Origin: Chitinophagales bacterium
GTDB taxonomy: Bacteria; Bacteroidota; Bacteroidia; Chitinophagales; JADJOU01
Direction of reading: 5' to 3'
DNA: 64,000 nucleotides
NCBI GenBank assembly: GCA_030832185.1
Contig: JAURJQ010000017.1
Coordinates: forward strand, 29,018 to 93,017
How positions within the stretch are numbered: position 1 is the stretch's first letter; the number at the start of each line of letters is the position of its first letter. Position numbers and translations under genes: made by a program. The notes under the pieces are model-generated. The model was not told where the DNA came from, ran no database searches, and was given only the letters and a program-made list of their open reading frames with translations. Below are positions 9,716 through 17,664 of this stretch, in pieces.

Positions 9716-10589
9716 GTACAATTTCTATTGCTTTTTTACTCACAGATATTCGAAATCCATTACCTGCTAAAATCTCCTTATAACTATCTGTATGTAATTC
9801 TGTAAATCCATCAGAAAACTCAATCTCCTCCCCTTCCATACTTAGAGTACGATAGGTACGCTTTCCTGCTAACTTGACCTCATCTGGTATTTGATTGTAA
9901 TCTATACTTAAAAACCAATTGATACGAGCCTTCTCAAGATGTAAAAATCCTGCGGCAGTATCATTATCGTGTCTAGTGACTTTATTTTCTACAATATCCC
10001 CAAATACCCATGTGAGCATATCAAAGAAATGTACTCCAATATTAGTAGCAATTCCACCTGATTTATCTAGTTCTCCTTTCCAGCTATGGTGATACCATTT
10101 GCCTCTAGAAGTGATATATTTTAGATCAATATCATAGACCTTGCCTGCAGGAGAATTGTCTATTCTATGTTTTAGAGCTACTATGTTAGGATGCAACCTC
10201 AGCTGTAGTATAGTATATGCATGCTTTGCCGTTTCTTTCTCAATATCCACCAAGGCATCTACATTCCAAGGATTTAGCACCAATGGCTTTTCACAAATGA
10301 CATCACAACCACTCTTGAGAGCAAATCGAATATGAGCATCATGCAGATAATTAGGACTACAAATACTAATAATATCTATCGGATTACCCTCCCTTCTCAA
10401 CTTATCAATATGACGATCGAATCGCTCAAACTCTGTGAAAAAATCAGCGTCTGGAAAATGACTATCCATAATACCTACTCCATCATAAGGGTCGAATGCA
10501 CATACTAAGGTATTACCTGTGTCCTTAATGGCTTTCATATGTCTAGGTGCAATATAGCCCGCTGCTCCAATCAATGCAAATCTTTTCAT
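9693..10589 (-). CDS. wlbA: WlbA/WbpB-type UDP-GlcNAcA 3-dehydrogenase (Gfo/Idh/MocA family)
   Basis: A 298-residue NAD-dependent oxidoreductase. The Rossmann motif GAAGYIAPRH is at 8-17, the hallmark EKP at 100-102 (Lys101 is the usual catalytic lysine), and GGIATNIGVHFFD at 178-190 supplies the family's active-site His. The N-terminal half is strongly WbpB/WlbA-like. Those enzymes oxidise C3 of UDP-N-acetylglucosaminuronate as the first step to 2,3-diacetamido uronic acids. It is a little shorter than the usual 310-320 residues. The following aminotransferase and acetyltransferase (WbpE and WbpD types) are not in this window. The upstream gene makes the presumed substrate. Confidence 0.88.
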   Translation of the reverse strand: MKRFALIGAAGYIAPRHMKAIKDTGNTLVCAFDPYDGVGIMDSHFPDADFFTEFERFDRHIDKLRREGNPIDIISICSPNYLHDAHIRFALKSGCDVICEKPLVLNPWNVDALVDIEKETAKHAYTILQLRLHPNIVALKHRIDNSPAGKVYDIDLKYITSRGKWYHHSWKGELDKSGGIATNIGVHFFDMLTWVFGDIVENKVTRHDNDTAAGFLHLEKARINWFLSIDYNQIPDEVKLAGKRTYRTLSMEGEEIEFSDGFTELHTDSYKEILAGNGFRISVSKKAIEIVHGIRKNN

Positions 10590-10604
10590 TCGTCTTTTAT
10601 TATT

Positions 10605-11885
10605 TTAAAGTCTTATATCATATTGTCCTACAGGTAAAATCCCTTTTATATCATAAATTACAGATTGCTCTTTTTTGTATCCCGACAAGTCTAGCGCAAT
10701 AAACTCTGTGTGCGCTACTGCTAAAATAAGTCCATCATATTTTTTACTAGGCATATCATTGTTTATCTCTAGATCATACTCATGTTTTACTTCGCCTTTA
10801 TCAGCATGTGGATCATAAATATCTACAGATACCCCAAAAGATTCTAACGATCGAACTACGCTTTCTACCTTAGTATTTCTGACATCGGGGCAGTTCTCCT
10901 TGAACGTAAATCCTAAAACTAAGACATTAGAATTTTGCACATCAATTTTTCGCTTGACCATCTGCTTCACTAACTGAGATGCAACAAATTCTCCCATGGA
11001 ATCATTCATCTTCCTCCCTGCAAGTATGATTTCTGGAAAATAACCGTGCGCTTGTGCTTTTTGAGCTAGATAATAAGGATCCACTCCTATACAGTGACCT
11101 CCAACCAATCCTGGCTTAAATGGAAGGAAATTCCACTTTGTGCTGGCCGCTTTTAAAACCTCATGCGTATCGATACTCAAAACATTGAATATTTTGGATA
11201 ATTCATTAACAAATGCTATGTTTATATCTCTTTGTGAGTTTTCAATGACTTTGGCGGCCTCTGCCACTCTTATGCTCGACGCCAAATAGGTTCCAGCGAT
11301 AATGACGGATGAATACAAATCATCTACTTTTTTAGCTATTTCCGGTGTAGAACCAGATGTTACTTTTAGAATTTTTTCTACAGTATGTTCTTTGTCTCCC
11401 GGGTTTATCCTCTCTGGAGAATATCCTGCATAAAAATCAGAATTAAATTTAAGACCGCTAACTCTTTCTAGGACGGGAATGCACTCTTCTTCCGTTACAC
11501 CAGGATAAACTGTTGATTCATAGACTACAATATCTCCTTTTTTTAGCACTTTACCGACAGTTTCACTGGCTTTATAGAGAGGCGTCAGGTCAGGATTATT
11601 ATTCTTATCAACTGGTGTAGGAACTGTTATTATATAAATATCTGCTGATTTCAATACCTCGATATCGTTCGTAATATACAGTCCTGGTTCACTAGCTCGC
11701 ATATTATCAATCAGAACGGACTTCAATAAATCAGTTGATATTTCATGGGTTACATCAACGCCATTATTTAACTCAGCAATTCTCTGCGTATTAATATCAA
11801 AACCGATTACTTTGTATTTAGTGGCAAACAGTCGTGCTAATGGTAATCCTACATATCCTAAACCGATAACTGCGATGGTATTCAT
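10605..11885 (-). CDS. UDP-N-acetylhexosamine 6-dehydrogenase (TviB/WbpA type)
   Basis: A 426-residue nucleotide-sugar dehydrogenase that oxidises UDP-GlcNAc (or GalNAc) to the uronic acid with two NAD+. The N-terminal NAD-binding motif GLGYVGLPLA is at 8-17, and catalytic Cys265 lies in GGHCIGVDP. YSPERINPGD (155-164) and the C-terminal GFTFKENCPDVRNTK segment are typical of the Vi-antigen TviB group. It feeds the WlbA-like enzyme encoded 15 bases downstream. It is the first minus-strand gene of the cluster; its divergent partner is the WbpM-like gene across a 186-base gap. Confidence 0.92.
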   Translation of the reverse strand: MNTIAVIGLGYVGLPLARLFATKYKVIGFDINTQRIAELNNGVDVTHEISTDLLKSVLIDNMRASEPGLYITNDIEVLKSADIYIITVPTPVDKNNNPDLTPLYKASETVGKVLKKGDIVVYESTVYPGVTEEECIPVLERVSGLKFNSDFYAGYSPERINPGDKEHTVEKILKVTSGSTPEIAKKVDDLYSSVIIAGTYLASSIRVAEAAKVIENSQRDINIAFVNELSKIFNVLSIDTHEVLKAASTKWNFLPFKPGLVGGHCIGVDPYYLAQKAQAHGYFPEIILAGRKMNDSMGEFVASQLVKQMVKRKIDVQNSNVLVLGFTFKENCPDVRNTKVESVVRSLESFGVSVDIYDPHADKGEVKHEYDLEINNDMPSKKYDGLILAVAHTEFIALDLSGYKKEQSVIYDIKGILPVGQYDIRL

Positions 11886-12046
11886 TGACTTATTTCTTAT
11901 AATGATGCAAAAATAGTAAAAAAAAGGTAACCCTCAACTTTAATTGACCCCTAAAACCTATACCCAACCATGGAAAGAAATCAGATTTAATGGTTCACTG
12001 CATATACCTTTAAATTCTGTGGTAGATACTTTGAAATAAAAAACTA

Positions 12047-12054
12047 TAAATTTG
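12047..12054 (+). promoter_or_regulatory. Bacteroidota -7 box (TAAATTTG)
   Basis: TAAATTTG matches the Bacteroidota sigma-A -7 consensus TAnnTTTG and ends 17 bases before the TTG start of the WbpM-like gene. I do not see a well-spaced -33 TTG, so this is only a candidate. Confidence 0.45.
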
Positions 12055-12071
12055 TGGTTTAAATTTTTGTA

Positions 12072-13952
12072 TTGAAAAAATTATACACTTTCCATTCTTC
12101 TCGTTTCTTGATATTAGGATTCGAGATATTCGTTACTGTATTCTCTTCAATACTCGCTTCAATTATTTTTATCCAAAAAATAATTGATATTCAAGTTCAC
12201 ATAGTTTATGCCATTTTATTAGTTACGATTCTCAATAGCATTGGATTTGTTATATTCAAAACACATATTACCGTTTTAAGATATACCTCATACCGTGATA
12301 TTTTTAAGGTTTTTATTTCCCTAACATGTACATACTTTGTAATTATATCTCTAAGTAATCTTCTCAAAAGCCAATATCCCAGTATCTTTCTGAGTAACTT
12401 CATTTTGATTTTCTCTTATTTCTTCAATTTATTTTTTATTGTACTCTACAGATTGGTCGTCAGGTACATAATATCCATCAATGTTTTAAATTCTGAAACC
12501 CGTCCTGAAAAAAGAATTGCGCTTATAGGAACTGACTACCAATCCATAATAACGAAGCACTATTTAGACTACGAGAGGGCTCAGTTTAAATATAAAATTG
12601 TCGCTTATTTCACTAAAGATACAAGTCTAGTAAATAAAACGATAGAGGGGTCTCCAGTATATCACATTCAAACATTGGCAACGATGCTTGATGTCATAAA
12701 TATTGACACCCTTATTTTGGTAGCAGAAAAAGGATATGGATTATACACTAAGTCTGCGCAGGAAATATGTGAAGTAAAAGGAATTCATTTTATAGAAAGC
12801 CAGCGGCTTAAGAATTGGCTTTCAATCAATGAAAAAAGTCAGATACAATCTAAACAATTAAATATAGAGCAACTACTGCAAAGACCACCTATACAGCTAG
12901 ATATAAATAAGATTAAAACAGAAATCGCCAATAAAACAATTCTGATTTCAGGAGCAGCAGGGTCCATAGGAGCAGAGTTATGCAGGCAAATAATCAAATA
13001 TAATCCTAAAAAAATTATACTCATAGACCAGGCTGAATCCCCCCTATTTGACATAGAAAATGAGCTAAAATCTAAATTTAATAGTATTCAGTCATATATA
13101 GCAGACATATCTGACAAGGAGCGAATCGTAGGTATTTTCAATCAAGAATCACCCAATATAGTTTTCCATGCTGCTGCCTATAAGCATGTACCGCTTATGG
13201 AATTGCACCCTTATGAAGCTATCAAAACAAACTTCAATGGTACGCGAATTATGGCAGATAACGCCATACTTGCGAACTGTGAAAAATTTATTTTTGTATC
13301 CACTGACAAAGCAGTAAACCCTACCAATGTAATGGGTGCCACCAAAAGGGCAGCTGAACTCTACGTTCAGTGTCTGAATCATCGTTCTGACCATATAACT
13401 AAATTCATAACCACTCGTTTTGGGAATGTATTAGGAAGTAATGGCTCTGTCATACCTGTTTTTAAAAACCAAATAGAGTCTGGTGGTCCAATAAAAGTAA
13501 CTCACCCGGATATAACTCGATTTTTCATGACAATACCCGAAGCATGTCAGCTAGTACTAGAAGCCGGAAGCTATGGCAATGGTGGTGAAATTTATGTTTT
13601 TGACATGGGAGAAGCTGTTAAAATCGTAGATTTAGCTAAAAACATGATTCGTCTATACGGTCTAGAAGAAGGAAAAGATATAAGTATAGAATATATAGGC
13701 CTGCGACCAGGTGAAAAACTTTATGAGGAACTTCTAGCTAATGAAGAGAATACGATGCCTACTCATCATTCTAAAATACTCATCGGAAAAAATGTTCAAC
13801 ATAATTTCGAAGATATAATAGGAAAAGTAAGTAACATTATCCATTGCTTTGAGGAAAATAGGAGTCCAAAAGATTTAGTTCAATCCTTAAAAAATCTTAT
13901 CCCCGAATACATAAGTAATAATTCTGAGTTTTCAATCTTAGACAAGCAATGA
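12072..13952 (+). CDS. WbpM/FlaA1-like UDP-HexNAc 4,6-dehydratase, membrane-anchored
   Basis: A 626-residue polysaccharide biosynthesis protein (CapD/WbpM family). Four N-terminal membrane helices lie at about 10-135, followed by a CoA-binding-like domain (about 145-260) and a C-terminal SDR dehydratase domain with GAAGSIG at 294-300. In place of the usual Tyr of Y-x3-K it has Met421 and Lys425 (MGATK), after STDK at 410-413. This Met-for-Tyr change is characteristic of WbpM-type C5-inverting or 4,6-dehydratases. The product would be UDP-4-keto-6-deoxy-HexNAc, a precursor of sugars such as FucNAc, QuiNAc or bacillosamine. The start is a TTG codon. Its TGA overlaps the next ATG. Confidence 0.9.
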   Translation: MKKLYTFHSSRFLILGFEIFVTVFSSILASIIFIQKIIDIQVHIVYAILLVTILNSIGFVIFKTHITVLRYTSYRDIFKVFISLTCTYFVIISLSNLLKSQYPSIFLSNFILIFSYFFNLFFIVLYRLVVRYIISINVLNSETRPEKRIALIGTDYQSIITKHYLDYERAQFKYKIVAYFTKDTSLVNKTIEGSPVYHIQTLATMLDVINIDTLILVAEKGYGLYTKSAQEICEVKGIHFIESQRLKNWLSINEKSQIQSKQLNIEQLLQRPPIQLDINKIKTEIANKTILISGAAGSIGAELCRQIIKYNPKKIILIDQAESPLFDIENELKSKFNSIQSYIADISDKERIVGIFNQESPNIVFHAAAYKHVPLMELHPYEAIKTNFNGTRIMADNAILANCEKFIFVSTDKAVNPTNVMGATKRAAELYVQCLNHRSDHITKFITTRFGNVLGSNGSVIPVFKNQIESGGPIKVTHPDITRFFMTIPEACQLVLEAGSYGNGGEIYVFDMGEAVKIVDLAKNMIRLYGLEEGKDISIEYIGLRPGEKLYEELLANEENTMPTHHSKILIGKNVQHNFEDIIGKVSNIIHCFEENRSPKDLVQSLKNLIPEYISNNSEFSILDKQ

Positions 13953-14662
13953 ACCAAAAAATAAATATTCATTTAAGTAAATTGCTATTTGATCTTCTAG
14001 CTATTAATATAGCTCTAGGATTGACCAACCTAGTCGTTTTCTATACATTTTGGGTGGATGGTTGGTCGTATCCCTCACTTTTTATTGTTATAAATCTAGC
14101 TGTGATTATCAGCTATGCTCTGAGCCAGCAACATCTTCTAAATCCATCCTTTCAGTTTTCAGACATAATAAAGATTACCTTAAAACATGCTCTTATCATT
14201 TTTACCATTACTACTTTGTATTGGTTAATAGCACTCAATAAAAAATATTATCTAGTTCATTTAGTTATGTTTTTTACTCTTGGTATTTTATTCCTTCTCA
14301 TTTTTCGTAGCCTCTGGGTAGCAATTTTCTCCAGAGTCTTGAGTAGGTTATACATGAGAAAAAATGTAATGATAATATCACCTCGCCATGAGAGTGTTTC
14401 CTGCATATTAAACCAACAAAAGTGGTTAAATTATTCAATTGAATACGGTATTGAAAAAATTTATTTCGAAGATTTGAGTCTTTACGTGACACAATATAAT
14501 CTAGATCTTATACTTATAGATATGCTTTCTGTAACAGAACCTTTTGGAGAGTTGAAAATCAAACTAAAATCTATGAATACTAATTTTTTGTTTTTAAATC
14601 CCGTCAAAACTGATAATCTAAAATTAAAGAAAGTTATTTCTTATATCCACCTTTATGGTTAA
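13949..14662 (+). CDS. Truncated initiating sugar transferase (WcaJ-like N-terminal half only)
   Basis: A 237-residue protein with about four membrane helices (roughly 8-135) and a short Rossmann-like cytoplasmic segment (about 138-237, with VMIISPRHE and DLILIDM). This matches the N-terminal half of polyisoprenyl-phosphate hexose-1-phosphate transferases. The C-terminal catalytic domain (PF02397, with its basic and DE-P motifs) is absent: the frame stops where the oppositely oriented mutY ends, overlapping it tail to tail by 29 bases. It starts inside the stop of the WbpM-like gene (ATGA). As it stands it should not transfer sugar phosphate. It could be a remnant or a regulatory membrane subunit. 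Confidence 0.65.
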   Translation: MNQKINIHLSKLLFDLLAINIALGLTNLVVFYTFWVDGWSYPSLFIVINLAVIISYALSQQHLLNPSFQFSDIIKITLKHALIIFTITTLYWLIALNKKYYLVHLVMFFTLGILFLLIFRSLWVAIFSRVLSRLYMRKNVMIISPRHESVSCILNQQKWLNYSIEYGIEKIYFEDLSLYVTQYNLDLILIDMLSVTEPFGELKIKLKSMNTNFLFLNPVKTDNLKLKKVISYIHLYG

Positions 14663-15704
14663 GGATACTTTCCCACCACCGACTCACTATTCTCGGCATT
14701 GCAATCGTTTTCAAGTCTTCCATCTCAAAGAAATTCACCTTATCTAGACTCGTTTTTACGACTTTTATAATCGCCATTTTCATAAAAATTTTTTGATGAC
14801 TAAGCACTTGTGACAGCGTTTCGGACCAAATTGCTTTAGAAATATTAATACTTTTCTCGGCCCAAAATTTATTGTCTATTTCCGCTCCTTCCTGCACCAT
14901 GCCTTGATATAATCCTTTCCAAATATCATTTTCTATTCGCTTTTCTAAATAAATTCTTCCTTTATATTCTACAAAAAGACAATAAAAAAAGCGTTTTTTC
15001 AAGTCCGGACGTATCTTTTTAGGTGGGAAATTTAATATTTTGTCTCTTTGATAAGCATAGCAGTTATGGCTAAATGAGCAATTTAGACAGATAGGATTCT
15101 GAGGTTTACAAACTCTTGAACCCATGTCCATCATAGCCTGATTAAAAATGGCAGACTTTCCTATAAGCAATAGCTGATTAGCAAGGTCATGAAAATATCT
15201 CTTATCAGTAGAGGATTGAATGGTTCTTTCTATTCCGAATATTCGTGATAATACCCTATGTACATTCCCATCTAGCACAGCCACGTCCTCATTAAAACTG
15301 AAACTTGCTATGGCAGCGGCAGTGTATTCGCCTACACCTTTGAGTCGGAGTAATTCTATATAAGAACTAGGAAATTTCCCCTTAAGTTCATTGACTATAT
15401 ATTTGGCAGTAAATTGAAGATTTCGAGCTCTACTATAATAGCCCAAACCTTTCCATACAGCGAATAAGTCGTCTTCTCTTGCTATTGCTAAGTCCTCAAT
15501 AGTAGGAAATTTGGTAATCAACCGCTCGAAGTAGGGCAAACCCTGCTCCATTCTAGTCTGCTGCATGACGACCTCAAATACCCAGATTTTATATGGATTT
15601 TTATCAATTATCCATGGTTTTGTTTCATTCGATTGTGAGTAAAACTCTAAGAGACTCCTTTGGAATGAGACAATAGAACTCTTACTTAAAGCTTTATTCT
15701 TCAC
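14634..15704 (-). CDS. mutY: A/G-specific adenine DNA glycosylase MutY
   Basis: A 356-residue base-excision repair enzyme that removes adenine opposite 8-oxoguanine. Visible are Glu44 in the FEVVMQQT segment (catalytic acid), the helix-hairpin-helix LKGVGEYTAAAI at 121-132, Asp145 in VLDGNVHR, and the four [4Fe-4S] cysteines C199, C206, C209 and C215 with the usual C-x6-C-x2-C-x5-C spacing. The last third is the Nudix-like 8-oxoG recognition domain. It starts at a GTG that overlaps the end of the small GldL-like gene by 11 bases. Length is normal. Confidence 0.95.
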   Translation of the reverse strand: MKNKALSKSSIVSFQRSLLEFYSQSNETKPWIIDKNPYKIWVFEVVMQQTRMEQGLPYFERLITKFPTIEDLAIAREDDLFAVWKGLGYYSRARNLQFTAKYIVNELKGKFPSSYIELLRLKGVGEYTAAAIASFSFNEDVAVLDGNVHRVLSRIFGIERTIQSSTDKRYFHDLANQLLLIGKSAIFNQAMMDMGSRVCKPQNPICLNCSFSHNCYAYQRDKILNFPPKKIRPDLKKRFFYCLFVEYKGRIYLEKRIENDIWKGLYQGMVQEGAEIDNKFWAEKSINISKAIWSETLSQVLSHQKIFMKMAIIKVVKTSLDKVNFFEMEDLKTIAMPRIVSRWWESILNHKGGYKK

Positions 15705-15987
15705 ATTTATCTAATAAATCATCCCGCATAAAGCAATATATTAAGCCTACAATCAGCGGAGAAATAATTAGTCCAAATATCCATAATGGTTTTTTCTTGA
15801 TAGGAAAAGTCAACATATCATACAATAAAATGACACATAAAATTAGAGTGGTCAGCAAAGCTATTACAAGCATTTCATCAGCCCAAGGCCAGTGCATAAG
15901 TTTAAATAAAGCACCCAATAAACCAATAGTAATACTGAAAACAAAAACTGATACAAGATAAAACTTAAAATGAAATAAATTATTCAT
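15694..15987 (-). CDS. Small membrane protein with a GldL-type transmembrane signature
   Basis: A 97-residue protein with three or four predicted membrane helices. Residues 25-40 (GALFKLMHWPWADEML) match residues 26-41 of the true GldL encoded at 60648-61466 (GALFKIMHWPGADEML) at 14 of 16 positions. The helix boundary and the inter-helix loop of the T9SS motor subunit are thus reproduced. GldL's large cytoplasmic coiled-coil domain is missing; two further short hydrophobic helices follow instead. The position of GldL's membrane Glu48 is Thr47 here. It lies 21 bases downstream of nadE, in the run porV-porU-nadE-this gene-mutY. Function unknown; an accessory or regulatory GldL relative is one possibility. 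Confidence 0.8.
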   Translation of the reverse strand: MNNLFHFKFYLVSVFVFSITIGLLGALFKLMHWPWADEMLVIALLTTLILCVILLYDMLTFPIKKKPLWIFGLIISPLIVGLIYCFMRDDLLDKCEE

Positions 15988-16008
15988 AGATACTATTTTA
16001 TAGAAATT

Positions 16009-17655
16009 TTAAAACTTAGCTACTATTGGAATCCTTCTCCCAAAACCAAATGCTTTGGAACTTACACGAATAATAGGTGGAGTCTGAAATCGTTTAAACT
16101 CATTGCGATTGACCATATTGAAAACTCGCTCAACGAGAGCATCGTCAAATCCCTGCGCTATGATTTCTTTTTGCCCTTTTTCTTTATTTATATATTCATA
16201 AAGTATGGCATCGAGAATTTCATAAGGTGGCAGTGAATCCTGGTCTTTCTGACCAGGTCTTAACTCTGCACTAGGTGGTTTGGAAATAGTATGCTGGGGT
16301 ATAATATCTAGCCCTTTTTCTTTTTGCGCTCGTTTATTGATAAACTCACACATGCCATAAACTTCTGTTTTATAAACATCGCCTAGCACAGCTAATGCTC
16401 CACACATATCTCCATATAAAGTACCATAACCCACAGCCACCTCTGATTTATTGGAAGTGTTGAGTAGTAGATTGCCAAATTTATTTGAAACTGCCATTAA
16501 GAGCAAACCTCTGATTCTAGCTTGAATATTTTCTTCTGTAACATCTTCTTTTTTTCCTTCAAATATTGGCTGAAGTGAATCTAGAATAGCTTCATAATTT
16601 TCCCGAATAGGAATAATCTGATAAGGACTACCTAGATTTTCACATATCTGAAGGGCATCATCAATAGAGTGCTGACTAGAATGCTGACTAGGCATCAAAA
16701 TGCTGAGCACATTTTCTGGACCTAAAGCCTCCGAAGCTAGAGCCAAAGTTAATGCAGAATCTATACCCCCAGAAAGCCCTAATATGGCTTTACTAAGCTT
16801 AAGTTTTTGAAAATAATCTCGAATACCAAGAACCAAAGCATGGTACTTGCGTTCCACTTTAGAACTATTAGGTTGAATTTGAATAATTTTATCTAGGAGA
16901 TTTATATCCACAACACCAAAGTCTTCTTGAAAATAGTTTAATTCATAAACAATTTCACCTTGACTATTGCATACCATAGACCCTCCATCAAAAACTAGTT
17001 CAGTCTGCGCTCCTACTGAACTGACATAGACCATAGGAATTTTGTAAGAACTGCAATTGGCAATAACTACCTTCTTTCGTTCTTCACTATGACTATAAGA
17101 AAAAGGAGATGCTGAGAGATTAATTATTAAATCTGGTTTTTGCTTGGAGAGCTCCTCCATTGGGCTTTTTTGATAAAGCGGATTCGAAGTATTGATATAC
17201 CATATATCTTCGCAGATAGTCACTGCCAGCCTTTTTCCTAAAAAATCTAAACACTGGAATACTCTATTGGGTTCGAAATATCGATACTCATCAAAAATAT
17301 CATAGGTAGGCAGTAAAGTCTTATCAGTAATATGCTTTATTTCTCCGAGATGAAGAAGAAAAGCAGAATTATAGTAATCTTTGCCCTCTTTGGTTGGATT
17401 TTTCCTAGGTGCTCCTATGAATATACCGAGATGCTGACTGTAAGGCATAAGATCCTCAAAGCATTTATCTAGTTTTGAGTAATAATCATCAAAATAAAAA
17501 AAATCGGTGGGAGGATAACCCGTTAGACATAACTCAGAAAAAACAATCAAATCTGCCTGCTCTTCTATAGCTCGAAGGATATCTCGGATAATTTTGCGGG
17601 TATTAAATTCAAAATCTCCAAGAATGTAATTTTGTTGTGAGAGTGCTATATTCAT
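16009..17655 (-). CDS. nadE: Glutamine-dependent NAD+ synthetase
   Basis: A 548-residue two-domain enzyme that makes NAD+ from nicotinate adenine dinucleotide, ATP and glutamine-derived ammonia. The N-terminal nitrilase-fold glutaminase (1-250) has the Glu41-Lys112-Cys148 triad (FSELCLTGYPP, DKTLLPTYD, VTICED). The C-terminal synthetase has the PP-loop SGGIDS at 295-300 and the STSNK-like NTSNKSE segment. Length fits the bacterial two-domain form. The gene starts 9 bases after the porU stop and is probably in the same transcript. The link to secretion is positional only. Confidence 0.95.
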   Translation of the reverse strand: MNIALSQQNYILGDFEFNTRKIIRDILRAIEEQADLIVFSELCLTGYPPTDFFYFDDYYSKLDKCFEDLMPYSQHLGIFIGAPRKNPTKEGKDYYNSAFLLHLGEIKHITDKTLLPTYDIFDEYRYFEPNRVFQCLDFLGKRLAVTICEDIWYINTSNPLYQKSPMEELSKQKPDLIINLSASPFSYSHSEERKKVVIANCSSYKIPMVYVSSVGAQTELVFDGGSMVCNSQGEIVYELNYFQEDFGVVDINLLDKIIQIQPNSSKVERKYHALVLGIRDYFQKLKLSKAILGLSGGIDSALTLALASEALGPENVLSILMPSQHSSQHSIDDALQICENLGSPYQIIPIRENYEAILDSLQPIFEGKKEDVTEENIQARIRGLLLMAVSNKFGNLLLNTSNKSEVAVGYGTLYGDMCGALAVLGDVYKTEVYGMCEFINKRAQKEKGLDIIPQHTISKPPSAELRPGQKDQDSLPPYEILDAILYEYINKEKGQKEIIAQGFDDALVERVFNMVNRNEFKRFQTPPIIRVSSKAFGFGRRIPIVAKF

Positions 17656-17664
17656 ACCTTATTC

